Origin: Stenotrophomonas rhizophila
GTDB taxonomy: Bacteria; Pseudomonadota; Gammaproteobacteria; Xanthomonadales; Xanthomonadaceae
Length of the DNA stretch: 64,000 nt
NCBI RefSeq assembly: GCF_000661955.1
Contig: NZ_CP007597.1
Location: 2,163,605-2,227,604, forward strand
Direction: 5' to 3'
The position numbers and the translations under genes were made by a program. Shown here piece after piece: positions 16,357 through 26,500 of this stretch (position 1 is its first letter; the number at the start of each line of letters is the position of its first letter). Under the pieces are notes generated by a model, which was not told the origin of the DNA, ran no database searches, and saw only the letters and a list, made by a program, of their open reading frames with translations.

Positions 16357-17858
16357 CAGTATCCCAGCACCTTCCACCACGCACCGCCGACCACGGCAAA
16401 CACCACCAGCTCGAACACGCACATCACGAACCCGACGCGCCACCACGTCCCCAGGCTGACGTAGCCGCTGCCGAAGATGATCGGCGAGGTGCCGGTGGCG
16501 TAATGGGTGAGCGTCATCATGATGGCCGAGCCGGCGGTCATCATCAGCATGAAGGGCACCACGTACTCGGCCGGAATCAGCAGGGCGCCCACGCCGAGGA
16601 AGGCCAGCAGCATCGCGCTGATGTGCGCGGTGGTGCTGGCGAACAGGTAGTGCGAGAACACGAACGCCAGCACCAGCACCGCGGCGATGGCTTCCCAGCC
16701 CATGCCGCTGGCCACGATGGCGCCCTTCATGCCCTCGGAGAACCAGCCGATCACGCCGAGTTTGTTGAGCTGCTCGGCCATCATCACCAGTGCGCCAAAC
16801 CACACCAGCGTGTCCCACGCACTCTTTTCCGAGAGCACATCGTCCCAGTCGATGGTGCCGGTGATGATCAGCACGAACAGGCCCAGGAAGGCGACCACGG
16901 TGGGATCCAGCGTCCACGCCGGCCCGAACAGCATGGCCGGCACGTTCGCCCACAGCACCAGCAGCAGGCCGAAGGTGCCCATCATCACCTTCTCCTTCGG
17001 CGCCAGTGGGCCCATCCGTGCCAGTTCGGCGCGCGCGTAGTCCACCGCGTTCGGCGTGGCCTTCAGTTGCGGTGGCGACAACAGGTAGATCACCAGCGGC
17101 ATCAGCAGCAGGCAGACCAGCCCCGGCACCAGCATGCACAGCGCCCAGGTGGTCCAGGTCAGGTGGAACTGCTGGCCGGTCGCCTTGGCCACGTAGTCCA
17201 CCACCAGCGGGTTGGGCGCGGTGGCGGTGAGGAACATCGCCGAGGTGATCGGGTTGGCGTGGTAGTTCACCAGGGCCAGGTAGGTGCCCACCTTGCCTTC
17301 GGTGCCCTTGGCCGGGTCCGAATCGAACGCGTTGGCGATCGAGCGCATCACCGGGTGCACGATGCCGCCGCCGCGGGCGGTGTTGCTGGGCGTGAAAGGC
17401 GCCAGCACCAGCTCGCACACCGCCAGGCCATAGCCAACGCCCAGCGTGCGTTTGCCGAGCAGGGCGATGAACATCAGCCCGATGCGGCTGCCCAACCCGG
17501 TCTTCTTCAGGCCGCGCGAGATCAGGATCGCCACCACGATCAGCCAGATCAGCGGGCTGGCAAAACTGCTGAGGGCGTCGGTGATGGCGCCCTTGGACGA
17601 GGTCGAGGTGACCTGCGACAGCGACACGATGACGATCGCCATCATCGCCATCACCCCGATCGGCATCACCTTGAGGATGATCGCCACGATGGTGGTCAGG
17701 AAGATCGCCACCAGCCCCCAGGCCTTGGGCGTGAGCCCGGCCGGGCAGGGCAGCAGCAACAGGGTGACCAGCACCGCCGTGGCGATCAAAGCCGGCACCA
17801 GCCGGAACGGTACCGCCCCGTTGAAGTAGCGGAACAGGTCCTGCAGTCGCTTGAGCAT
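16353..17858 (-). CDS. DASS/SLC13-family anion (dicarboxylate) transporter
   Basis: A 501-residue membrane protein with about eleven to twelve helices. SNT-like motifs mark the two carboxylate-binding hairpins (PFTPSNTARGGGIVHP and THYATGTSP), as in CitT/TtdT/2-oxoglutarate-malate translocators. It should exchange or import C4-C6 dicarboxylates such as malate, succinate or 2-oxoglutarate. It follows the epsilon-like gene by 27 bp; both lie behind a perfect FNR-type site, suggesting use at low oxygen. The stop TAG is provided by a REP element (TGG TAG). Confidence 0.88.
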   Translation of the reverse strand: MLKRLQDLFRYFNGAVPFRLVPALIATAVLVTLLLLPCPAGLTPKAWGLVAIFLTTIVAIILKVMPIGVMAMMAIVIVSLSQVTSTSSKGAITDALSSFASPLIWLIVVAILISRGLKKTGLGSRIGLMFIALLGKRTLGVGYGLAVCELVLAPFTPSNTARGGGIVHPVMRSIANAFDSDPAKGTEGKVGTYLALVNYHANPITSAMFLTATAPNPLVVDYVAKATGQQFHLTWTTWALCMLVPGLVCLLLMPLVIYLLSPPQLKATPNAVDYARAELARMGPLAPKEKVMMGTFGLLLVLWANVPAMLFGPAWTLDPTVVAFLGLFVLIITGTIDWDDVLSEKSAWDTLVWFGALVMMAEQLNKLGVIGWFSEGMKGAIVASGMGWEAIAAVLVLAFVFSHYLFASTTAHISAMLLAFLGVGALLIPAEYVVPFMLMMTAGSAIMMTLTHYATGTSPIIFGSGYVSLGTWWRVGFVMCVFELVVFAVVGGAWWKVLGYW

Positions 17859-17885
17859 CGCGGGGTCCTTGCGGCGGGTGCGGGA

Positions 17886-18347
17886 TTACTTGAAGGGCAG
17901 CGAGCGCAGCTGCTGCAGGCGCTGCAGCGCCAGTTCGGCGTGCACCTTGGCGTTGTCGGGGTTGGTCAGTTCGGTGGCCATCGGCGATGCAGCCGCCTCA
18001 CGCGCGGCACGGGCGCGGGCGTCGTCCAGGTTCTCGCTGCGCAGGCCCAGGTCGGCCAGCACGATCACCTTGCCCGGCTGCACTTCCACATGCCCGCCCG
18101 ATACATACACATGCAGCGGCGGCTCCGCCCCGACCGGAAATACCGACACCATGCCCTCGCGCAAGGTCGCCAGCAGCGGCGCATGCTGCGCCAACACGCC
18201 GAAACGCCCTTCGCTGCCCGGCAGGCTGATCTCGCGCACGTCGCCGCTCCAGATCTCGCCGGTCAGGCTGATGATCTGCACCGGCAGGCCGTGCGCGATG
18301 TCGGCGACGATGCCGGGAAGGGCTGCTGCGGGAGGAAGTGACGCCAT
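17886..18347 (-). CDS. Orphan F1F0-ATP synthase epsilon subunit-like protein
   Basis: A 153-residue protein with the epsilon/delta N-terminal beta-sandwich signature: VQIISLTGEIWSGDVREISL, then GRFGVLAQHAPLLATLREG, then the SGGHVEVQPGKVIVLAD strand pair. A shorter helical C-terminal part ends LQRLQQLRSLPFK. It clearly resembles AtpC, but no other ATP synthase gene lies nearby; instead it is the first gene of an operon with a DASS carrier. It may be a paralogue controlling ATP synthase at low oxygen, or may have left that job. No obvious ribosome site precedes ATG 18347. Confidence 0.75.
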   Translation of the reverse strand: MASLPPAAALPGIVADIAHGLPVQIISLTGEIWSGDVREISLPGSEGRFGVLAQHAPLLATLREGMVSVFPVGAEPPLHVYVSGGHVEVQPGKVIVLADLGLRSENLDDARARAAREAAASPMATELTNPDNAKVHAELALQRLQQLRSLPFK

Positions 18348-18402
18348 TGCAAAGGCCGCGGTGGGAGTGGACCCAGCTTAGTCGGGTCGGTGTGTGCACG
18401 GG

Positions 18403-18416
18403 TTGATCGACATCAA
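18403..18416 (-). promoter_or_regulatory. Perfect FNR/ANR box
   Basis: TTGAT (18403-18407) and ATCAA (18412-18416) with the 4-nt spacer CGAC match the FNR consensus TTGAT-N4-ATCAA exactly. The centre lies about 62 bp before the epsilon-like start codon, which allows a class II activator position near -41.5 for a transcript starting near 18368. The site also lies about 200 bp upstream of the divergent MFS-ent operon, but that distance makes control of ent less likely. Confidence 0.7.
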
Positions 18417-18618
18417 TGACCCGCGTGCAGTTGAGCCGTGCGCCATGTCCATCGCGCGCGGATGAATGCCACGCCACCGCGACCGGGAATCTGCGAATGC
18501 GACCTGTTATCATTTGACGGGATAGCCACGGCGATCCTCGCAATCGTCGAAGCCGATCGATCCGACGCGCCGCCTTGCAGCGTTGCGCGCCCTATTCCCT
18601 GATTGGCAGTGGTGTTCC

Positions 18619-19818
18619 ATGCATGAGCGTTCGGTAGTACCCGGCTTGCCGGCCCTGGTGTTCGCGGCCTTGACCGGCACCATGGCGATGATGGCCTTCG
18701 TGGCGGTGGTGGGGCCGGTGGTGCGCCTGCTGGGCCTGGCCGAGTGGCATGCCGGCCTGTCGGTCACCGCTGCCGGGGTGCTGTGGATGCTGTCCGCGCG
18801 CCGCTGGGGCAGCCTCAGCGACCGCATCGGGCGCAAGCGCGTGCTGCTGATCGCACTGGCGGCCTACGTGCTGATCTACGTGGCGATGGCAATCTTCGTC
18901 GATGCTGCGTTGGCGCGCCCGCCGGCGCTGTGGGTGTCGGTGCTGGTGCTGGTCGGCACGCGGGCGTTGGTGGGGCTGTTCTATGCCGCCGTGCCGCCCA
19001 CCGCTGCCGCGCTGGTAGCCGACGGTGCCGCGCCGGGGCAACGCGCCTCGGCCATGGCCAAGCTCGGCACCGCCAACGCCCTGGGCATGGTGGTCGGGCC
19101 GGCCGCCGCCGGGTGGATCGCCTTCCACCAGTTGTCGCTCACCCTCTACATCGCGGCGTTCCTGCCGTTGCTGTCGCTGGCCGCCATTGCCTGGCGCCTG
19201 CCACCGGACGCGCCGCTGCGCACGGCCACCCCGGGGCCGCGCGCGCGGCTGGGCTGGACCGATGCACGGCTGCGCCTGCCGATCCTGGCGGTGTTTGCCG
19301 CCATGGTGTCGGTGACCATCGCGCAGGTCACCGTTGGCTTCTTCGCGATCGACCGCCTGCACCTGTCGCCCGCCGACGGCGCGCGTGCGGCCGGCCTGGC
19401 GCTCACCGCGGTGGGTGTCGGGCTGATTCTGGCGCAGGTACTGGTGATGAAACTGGTCGGCGTGCCGCCGCGGCGCTGGATCGCCCTGGGCGCCCTGGTG
19501 TCGGGCATTGGGTTCGCCTCGGTGGCGCTGGTGGACGCACGCTGGGAACTGCTGCTGGCCTACGCGGTGGCGGCGTTCGGGATGGGCTTCGTGTTTCCGT
19601 CGTTCCAGGCGCTGGCGGCCGATTCGGTGCAGGCGCATGAGCAGGGCGCTGCCGCAGGCACCGTGGCCTCGGTGCAGGGCCTGGGCATGGTGATCGGGCC
19701 GATGCTCGGCACACTGCTGTACCAGTGGCGGCCCAGCGCGCCCTATCTGTTGGTGGGCGCGCTACTGCTGGTGTTGTCGGTGGCCGCGGCACGCCACCGC
19801 GCCGGAGTGCCGGCATGA
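18619..19818 (+). CDS. MFS exporter, first gene of the enterobactin operon
   Basis: A 399-residue major facilitator with twelve predicted helices and the loop 2-3 motif SLSDRIGRKRVLL, of the MdtG/TetA drug-proton antiporter type. It overlaps entC by 4 bp (ATGA), so it belongs to the siderophore operon. It probably exports the newly made catecholate siderophore, the job EntS does in E. coli, although the sequence is not obviously EntS. ATG 18619 is used; the ribosome site is weak. The leader contains CTGTTATCATTT near 18503-18514, a poor match to a Fur box. Confidence 0.85.
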   Translation: MHERSVVPGLPALVFAALTGTMAMMAFVAVVGPVVRLLGLAEWHAGLSVTAAGVLWMLSARRWGSLSDRIGRKRVLLIALAAYVLIYVAMAIFVDAALARPPALWVSVLVLVGTRALVGLFYAAVPPTAAALVADGAAPGQRASAMAKLGTANALGMVVGPAAAGWIAFHQLSLTLYIAAFLPLLSLAAIAWRLPPDAPLRTATPGPRARLGWTDARLRLPILAVFAAMVSVTIAQVTVGFFAIDRLHLSPADGARAAGLALTAVGVGLILAQVLVMKLVGVPPRRWIALGALVSGIGFASVALVDARWELLLAYAVAAFGMGFVFPSFQALAADSVQAHEQGAAAGTVASVQGLGMVIGPMLGTLLYQWRPSAPYLLVGALLLVLSVAAARHRAGVPA

Positions 19819-21014
19819 ACGACAGCACGCAGGCACGCACGGTGCGCGACGACGACAATGCCGTGGTGGGCGATGCCGCCGTCACCACGCCGTTTCTGCT
19901 GCGTGCGCCGTTGCGCTCGCTGCACACGCAGGGGTGCCGAGCGCGGCTGCCGGCCGGTGGCACCGCCACCCTGGCCGCGCGCGTAGCTGCCTTTTTCGCT
20001 ACGCCGCGCGCCGGCCTGCCGCTGCTGGTTGGCGCGCTGCCGTTCGATCCTGACGGTGACGACGCGCTGCACCAGCCGCAGGCACTCTCGACCGCGGCGC
20101 TGCCATCCGCGCCGCCGGCAGCGACCTTCAACGGTCGTATCGCCGCAGAACCCAGTGCCGCGCAGTACGCAGACGCGGTGGGCGCGGCGTTGCATGACCT
20201 GCAGCAGCCGGCACCGGCGCTGCACAAGGTGGTGCTGGCCCGCAGCCTGCTGCTGGACGGCGCGCAGGACGTCGATCCGCACGCCCTGGCCGCGCGCCTG
20301 GGCCACGACCCCAGCGTGGCCACCTATCTGGTGACGCTGCCCGGCGGAACGCAGGAACCCCCGGCGTGGCTGGTGGGCGCAACCCCCGAACTGCTGGTGT
20401 CGCGTCGCGGCGCGCGGGTGCTGTCGCATCCACTGGCCGGTTCGGCCCGGCGCCATCCCGACCCGGCCGAAGATGCACGGGTGGCGCAGGCACTGCTGGC
20501 CTCGGCCAAGGACCACGACGAACACCGCCATGTAGTGGAGGCCATCGTGGCGGCACTGGCGCCGTGGTGCAGCCACATCGAGGCCGAGCCGCGGCCCTCG
20601 CTGCATGCCACCGCCACCATGTGGCACCTGGGCACGCGGATCGAGGCCACGCTGGCCGACGCGCGCACGCCGGTTGCCGCGCTGGTGGCCGCGCTGCATC
20701 CCACCCCGGCCGTGTGCGGTACGCCGCGCGCGCTTGCGCTGCGCACCATTCGCCAGCTGGAACCGGTGCCGCGCGGCTTCTATGCCGGCGCGGTTGGCTG
20801 GACCGATGCCGACGGCGATGGCGACTGGTACGTGGCGATCCGCTGCGCCCGTGTGCAGGGCCCGCAGGTGCGTGTGTACGCCGGCGCAGGCATTGTTGCC
20901 GGCTCACTGCCCGCGCTGGAAGTGGCCGAAACAGACGCCAAATTCGGCGCCGTGTTGAACGCTCTGGGCGTCGATGCGCTGCCTTCCATACGCGTTAACG
21001 GAGTTGGTTCCTGA
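19815..21014 (+). CDS. entC: Isochorismate synthase
   Basis: A 399-residue chorismate-utilising enzyme. Late motifs are diagnostic: [47 protein letters not shown] and [25 protein letters not shown]. It converts chorismate to isochorismate, the first committed step to 2,3-dihydroxybenzoate. The N-terminal region is divergent, as is usual for EntC. ATG 19815 overlaps the preceding stop, and its own stop overlaps entE by 1 bp. Confidence 0.92.
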   Translation: MNDSTQARTVRDDDNAVVGDAAVTTPFLLRAPLRSLHTQGCRARLPAGGTATLAARVAAFFATPRAGLPLLVGALPFDPDGDDALHQPQALSTAALPSAPPAATFNGRIAAEPSAAQYADAVGAALHDLQQPAPALHKVVLARSLLLDGAQDVDPHALAARLGHDPSVATYLVTLPGGTQEPPAWLVGATPELLVSRRGARVLSHPLAGSARRHPDPAEDARVAQALLASAKDHDEHRHVVEAIVAALAPWCSHIEAEPRPSLHATATMWHLGTRIEATLADARTPVAALVAALHPTPAVCGTPRALALRTIRQLEPVPRGFYAGAVGWTDADGDGDWYVAIRCARVQGPQVRVYAGAGIVAGSLPALEVAETDAKFGAVLNALGVDALPSIRVNGVGS

Positions 21015-22666
21015 TGAACGAAAGTGCTTCCCCCGCGCTGGTGCCGTTGCGCCAGAGCTGGCCGCCGGCCCTGGTGGCGCGCTATCGCGCCGCCGGCCAC
21101 TGGCGTGGCGAAACCCTGCCGGGCGTGCTGCGCGAGCGGGCCACCCTGTTTGCCGATGACATTGCCGTGGTCGGCCGCGAGGTGCGGCTGAGCTACGCGG
21201 CGCTCTGGCAGGAGGCTGGCCGGATCGGTGCGGGCTTGCTGGCGCGCGGTCTGGTGCCGGGCGACCGGGTGGTGGTGCAGCTGGGCAATACGCCAGCATT
21301 CGTGACGGTGGTCTGCGGGCTGTTCCGGGCCGGATTGATTCCGGTGTACGCATTGCCGGCGCACCGATTCACCGAGGTGCGCCATGTGCTGGACAAGGCG
21401 CAGGCACGCGGGTACATCGCGGCGGACAGGCAGGACGGCTTCGATTACCGCGTGCTGGCGCGCGAACTGCAGGCGTTGCTGCCAGCGCTGCAGCACGTGC
21501 TGATCGTCGGCGACGCGGCCGAGTTCGGCGCGGTGGACAGCCTGCAGGGCGACGCAGCGCTGTTGCCGCCCGACCCGGACCCGCAGTCGGTGGCATTCCT
21601 GCAGTTGTCGGGCGGCAGCACCGGCTTGTCCAAGCTGATACCGCGCACCCATGACGACTACATCTATTCGTTCCGCGCCAGCAACGACATCTGCGGCATC
21701 ACGCGCGACAGCGTGTACATGGTCGCGCTGCCCGCGGCGCACAACTTCCCGATGAGCTCGCCCGGTTTCCTGGGTGCGTTGTATGCCGGCGCGCGCGTGG
21801 TGATGAGCCCGGGCCCCGGGCCTGACGCGGCCTTCCCGCTGATCGCGCGCGAGCGCGTGACCTGCGTGGGGCTGGTGCCGCCGCTGGCCTTGCTGTGGGC
21901 GCAGGCCGCGGCCACCACTGCGCACGACCTGGGCAGCCTGCAGGTGCTGCAGGTGGGAGGCGCCAAGCTGGTGCCGGAAGCGGCGCACCGGGTGATCGAC
22001 AGCCTGGGCTGCCGTCTGCAGCAGGTGTTCGGCATGGCCGAAGGCCTGGTCAACTACACCCGCCTGCACGATCCGCTGGACGTGGTGGTGGGCACCCAGG
22101 GTCGGCCGATCTCGCCCGACGACGAGGTGCTGGTGGTGGACGACCACGGCCACCCGGTCGCGGAAGGCGGCATCGGCCACCTGCTCACGCGGGGCCCGTA
22201 CACCATTCGCGCGTACCACAACGACCCGGCCGCCAACGCGCGTTCGTTCACCGAGGATGGCTACTACCGCACCGGCGACATGGTGCAGCAGTTGCCCGGT
22301 GGCTACCTGGTGGTGCAGGGCAGGGCCGGCGACCATATCAACCGGGCCGGCGAGAAGATCTCCGCCGAGGAGATCGAAGACCATCTGCTGGCCCATGCCG
22401 AGGTGTTCGATGCCGCGGTGGTCTCGATGCCCGATGCCTTCCTGGGGGAACGCAGCTGTGCGTTCGTCATTGCGCACGGCACCCCGCCCACCGCCGCCAG
22501 CCTCAAGGCCTGGGTACGCGGGCGTGGCCTGGCCGCGTTCAAGGTGCCCGACCAGGTGGTGTTCGTGGAGGCCTTCGGCACCACGGCGGTGGGCAAGATC
22601 AGCCGCCGTGAACTGCGCGCGCAGCTGCGCGAACGTTACCTTGAACAGACAGGAGAACCGCGCTGA
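21014..22666 (+). CDS. entE: 2,3-dihydroxybenzoate-AMP ligase
   Basis: A 550-residue adenylating enzyme. The phosphate loop [18 protein letters not shown] is nearly that of E. coli EntE, with later motifs [19 protein letters not shown] and [20 protein letters not shown]. The C-terminal Lys in [13 protein letters not shown] is the adenylation lysine. It activates 2,3-dihydroxybenzoate with ATP and loads it onto the carrier protein encoded at 23298. It starts on the last base of the entC stop and overlaps entB by 1 bp. Confidence 0.95.
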   Translation: MNESASPALVPLRQSWPPALVARYRAAGHWRGETLPGVLRERATLFADDIAVVGREVRLSYAALWQEAGRIGAGLLARGLVPGDRVVVQLGNTPAFVTVVCGLFRAGLIPVYALPAHRFTEVRHVLDKAQARGYIAADRQDGFDYRVLARELQALLPALQHVLIVGDAAEFGAVDSLQGDAALLPPDPDPQSVAFLQLSGGSTGLSKLIPRTHDDYIYSFRASNDICGITRDSVYMVALPAAHNFPMSSPGFLGALYAGARVVMSPGPGPDAAFPLIARERVTCVGLVPPLALLWAQAAATTAHDLGSLQVLQVGGAKLVPEAAHRVIDSLGCRLQQVFGMAEGLVNYTRLHDPLDVVVGTQGRPISPDDEVLVVDDHGHPVAEGGIGHLLTRGPYTIRAYHNDPAANARSFTEDGYYRTGDMVQQLPGGYLVVQGRAGDHINRAGEKISAEEIEDHLLAHAEVFDAAVVSMPDAFLGERSCAFVIAHGTPPTAASLKAWVRGRGLAAFKVPDQVVFVEAFGTTAVGKISRRELRAQLRERYLEQTGEPR

Positions 22667-23301
22667 TGGCGCTGCCCAAGATTGCCCCGTATCCGTTGCC
22701 GCTGGCCGGTGAACTGCCGCCGCCGCGCGGCCCCTGGGTGCCGCGCACCGAGCGCATGGCGCTGCTGGTGCATGACATGCAGCAGTATTTCCTGGCCGCG
22801 TTTGCCGCCGACGCCGCGCCGCTTGCGCCGGCGGTGGCCAATATCGCCCGCCTGCTGGCGCACTGCCGTGCGCGCGACATCCCGGTGTTCTACACCGCCC
22901 AGCGTGGCAACCAGGACCGCCGTGACCGCGGCCTGCAGGCCGACCTGTGGGGTCCGGGCATGAGCGCCACCGCCGAGCACGAAACCATCCTTGCCGCACT
23001 GGCACCGGCCCCCGGCGATCATGTGCTGGTCAAGCACCGCTACAGCGCGTTCCAGCGCAGCAACCTGGACACGATGCTGCGCGCCCGTGGCCGCGATCAG
23101 CTGCTGGTGACCGGCGTGTATGCGCACATCGGCTGCGCGGCGACCGCGACCGAGGCCTTCCAGCGCGACATCGAGGCGTTCATCGCCGCCGATGCAGTGG
23201 CCGACTTCTCGCGCGCCGACCATGACCTGGCCCTGCACCTGATCGCGCGCACCTGTGGCGTGCCCCTGACCACCGACCAGCTGTTGAAGGCCCTGGCATG
23301 A
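22666..23301 (+). CDS. entB: Isochorismatase, without carrier domain
   Basis: A 211-residue isochorismatase: the catalytic Asp is in LLVHDMQQYFL, the Lys in VLVKHRYSAF, and the GVYAHIGCAATATEAFQRDI motif holds the active-site Cys region. It hydrolyses isochorismate to 2,3-dihydro-2,3-dihydroxybenzoate and pyruvate. E. coli EntB is about 285 residues and ends in an aryl carrier domain; here the protein stops before that domain, which is a separate gene starting 4 bp before this stop. Confidence 0.94.
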   Translation: MALPKIAPYPLPLAGELPPPRGPWVPRTERMALLVHDMQQYFLAAFAADAAPLAPAVANIARLLAHCRARDIPVFYTAQRGNQDRRDRGLQADLWGPGMSATAEHETILAALAPAPGDHVLVKHRYSAFQRSNLDTMLRARGRDQLLVTGVYAHIGCAATATEAFQRDIEAFIAADAVADFSRADHDLALHLIARTCGVPLTTDQLLKALA

Positions 23302-23564
23302 ACACCCCCGCACACGACCTCCCGCTTGACCTGGCGCGCATGCGTGCCGACGTGGCTGGCATGCTGGGCGAAGCGCCCGAGACCATCGGCGACGACGACA
23401 ACCTGATCGACCTGGGCCTGGACTCGATGCGGGTGCTGGGCCTGGTACTGGCCTGGGGCAATACCGGGATCGCACTGGAGTTCAGCCACCTGGCCGAGCA
23501 CGCCACGCTGGCCGGCTGGTGGGGCGTGGTGCAGCGGCTGCAGGGCAGCGCTGCGCGCGCATGA
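23298..23564 (+). CDS. Stand-alone aryl carrier protein
   Basis: An 88-residue acyl/aryl carrier protein with the phosphopantetheine-attachment motif LGLDSMRVLGL (Ser in DSM). It corresponds to the C-terminal domain of E. coli EntB, split off as its own gene and named EntB' in S. maltophilia. It is loaded with dihydroxybenzoate by EntE and presents it to the EntF condensation domain. It overlaps both neighbours by 4 bp. A phosphopantetheinyl transferase (EntD) must be encoded outside the window. Confidence 0.92.
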   Translation: MNTPAHDLPLDLARMRADVAGMLGEAPETIGDDDNLIDLGLDSMRVLGLVLAWGNTGIALEFSHLAEHATLAGWWGVVQRLQGSAARA

Positions 23565-26500
23565 AGGCAGGGCAGGGCGCGGACGCAACCGGAGCGCAGG
23601 CACAGCCGCGCCCCCAAGGCTTGAGCGAAGCGCAGACCGGGCTGTGGTATGCGCAGCGACTGGCGGCGGCACCGGCGGCGTTCAACACCGCGCATGCGCT
23701 GTGGATCGACGGCGCACTGGACGTGCCGCGCTTTGCGGCCGCCGCCAACGCCGCCGCGCATGAAGCCGAGGCGCTGGCGCTGCGTATTGCCGACGGTGCC
23801 GACGGTGTACCGCAGCAATGGCACGTGCCCGCGCATGTGCCACTGCTGGAGGTGGTGGACCTGTCCGCGCTGCCGGACCCGGTGGCCGCTGCACGCAGCG
23901 CCATGGACCAGGACCGCCTGCGCGCGGTGGATCCGGCGCGCGACCGGCTCGCGCAGCAGCGTCTGTTCGTGCTGGGTGGCGCGCGGCATCTCTGGTACCT
24001 GCGCGTGCATCACCTGGCCACCGACGGCTACGGCATGGCGCTGTTCACCGAGCGGGTCTGCGCGTTGTATGCGGACGCGGATGCCGAGGCGGCAGCGCTT
24101 GCCCCGTTGGCCCCGGTGCTGGCCGATGATCGGGACTACCGCCACGGCGAACGCCGCGCCGCCGATGCGGCCTACTGGCAGCAGTACATGGCCGGCGCCC
24201 CGGCGGCGGAAGGCCTCGCGGGCGCCAGTGCCCCGGCGGCCGCCGATGCCCTGCGCCACGTCTGCGACCTGCCTGCGGCGCTGCGTAGCCGGCTGCTGGC
24301 GGTGGCCACGCAGATCGCCCAGCCCTGGCCGGACCTGCTGACCACGCTGGGCGCCGCGTACTGCCGTCGCTTCAGTGCACTCGATGAAGTGGTGCTGGGC
24401 ATCCCGTTCATGGGCCGGCTCGGCAATGCGTCCGCGCGTGTTCCGGCGATGGTGATGAACGTGTTGCCCCTGCGCGTGGCCGCCCGCGACGCCAGTCTGG
24501 CCGAGACCGTGCAGGCCACCGCGCGCGACCTGCTGCGTGCCCGCCGCCACGGCCGCTACCGCGGCGAACAGCTGCGCCGCGACCTGGGCCTGGTTGGCAG
24601 CCAGCACCGTCTGCACGGTCCGATGATCAACGTGCAGCCGTTCTACCGGGCGCTGCCGCTGGCGGGCGTGCAGGTGCGGCTGGACGTGCTGGGCACCGGC
24701 CCGGTGGACGACATCACCTTCGGTTTCCGTGGCGATGGCACGCACCACCTCGACCTGGAGATCGAAGCGAATCCTGCCGTGTACGCGCCCGCACAGGTGC
24801 AGGCGCATGCCGCGCGGCTGCTGCACTTCATCGACGCCGCACTGGACGCGCATGACCGTGGCTTGCGCATGGACGACATCGCGCTGGCCACGCCGGCCGA
24901 AGCGCAGCGCTACCTGTTCGAGGTCAATGCCACGGCCATGCCGCTGCCCGACGTGTCACTGGTGGCGCTGCTGTTGGACGGCATGCATGCCAACCCCGAC
25001 GCCACCGCGCTGGAGTTCGACGGGCAGCGCCTCACCCATGCCCAGCTGGAGCAGCGCAGCCGGGCAGTGGCGCTGCAGTTGCAGGCGATGGGCGTGGGCC
25101 GCGAATCCCGCGTGGTGGTGGCATTGCCGCGCTCGCTGGAACTGGTGGTGGGGCTGGTGGCCATCCTGCGCGCCGGTGCGGCCTACCTGCCGGTGGACCT
25201 GACCCATCCGGACCAGCGACTCGCCCGCATCCTGGCCTCGGCCCAGCCCAGCTGCGTGCTGGCCGACGACACGGCGGCGGCGCGGTTTGCCGGCTATCGC
25301 GTGCTGGCACCGGCGCAGTGGAGCGCAGACGATGCCCGCGAACTGCCCGACACCGTGCAGCCGCAGGACGCCGCCTACGTCATCTACACCTCCGGCTCCA
25401 CCGGCGAGCCCAAGGGCGTGCTCGTGGAGCATCGCGCCATCGTCAACCGGTTGCAGTGGATGCGCAGCCATTACGGCATCGACGCCGATGCGCGGATCCT
25501 GCAGAAGACGCCGGCCACCTTCGATGTCTCGGTCTGGGAATTCTTCCTGCCGCTGCTGTGCGGGGCCACGCTGGTGATCGCGGCGCCCGACCTGCACCGT
25601 GACCCGGTGGCGCTGGCCGACCTCATCCGCCGCGCCCGGATCAGCATCGTGCATTTCGTTCCGTCGATGCTGGATGCGTTCCTGGCCGTGCCAGCGGCGC
25701 GCGGCCTGCCGCTACGCCAGGTATTCACCAGCGGCGAAGCACTGGAACCGGCATTGCGCGATCGCTTCCATGCCACCGTCGATGCCGAACTGCACAATCT
25801 TTATGGTCCCACCGAAGCGGCCGTCGATGTGAGTTGGTGGCCGGCGGACCGCGACGACCGCAGCAGGCCGGTGCCGATCGGCTATCCGGTCTGGAACACC
25901 CGCCTGTACGTGCTGGACGCGCGCATGCGGGCGGTGCCGCCGGGCGTGCCCGGTGACCTGTACCTGGGCGGCGTGCAGCTGGCCCGGGGCTACCTGGGCC
26001 GCGACGACCTGACCGCCGAGCGCTTCCTCGCCGACCCGCACCTGCCCGGTGAGCGGATCTATCGCAGCGGTGACGTGGCGCGCTGGCGCGTCGACGGTGC
26101 CGTGGAGTATCTCGGGCGCAGCGACCACCAGGTGAAGCTGCGCGGACTGCGCATCGAGCTCGGCGAGATTGATGCCGCACTGCGCCTGCAGCCCGGCGTG
26201 GAACGCGCTGAAACGCTGCTGCGCGAAGACCGGCCCGGCGAGCGGCGGTTGGTTTCCTATGTCTCTGGCGTGGCGCTGGACCCGGTGGCGCTGCGCGCCG
26301 GCCTGGCCGCGCGCGTGCCGGACTACATGGTGCCCGCCGCGCTGGTGGTGGTGGCGCAGTGGCCGGTGACGGCAAACGGCAAGCTGGACCGCGCCGCGTT
26401 GCCCGTGCCAACGCTGGCCGCGGTGCCGGGCCGCGCGCCCAGCACGGACAGCGAGCGCCAGCTGGCCGCGTTGTTTGCGCAGGCGTTGGGCTTGGATGAC

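Noticed and set aside
16104..18341. A 745-codon open frame on the + strand
   Set aside because: Antisense to the DASS and epsilon-like genes, extremely His/Gln-rich, no recognisable domain.
18496..18514. Fur box for the enterobactin operon
   Set aside because: Only about seven of nineteen consensus positions match, so it is not listed as a feature.
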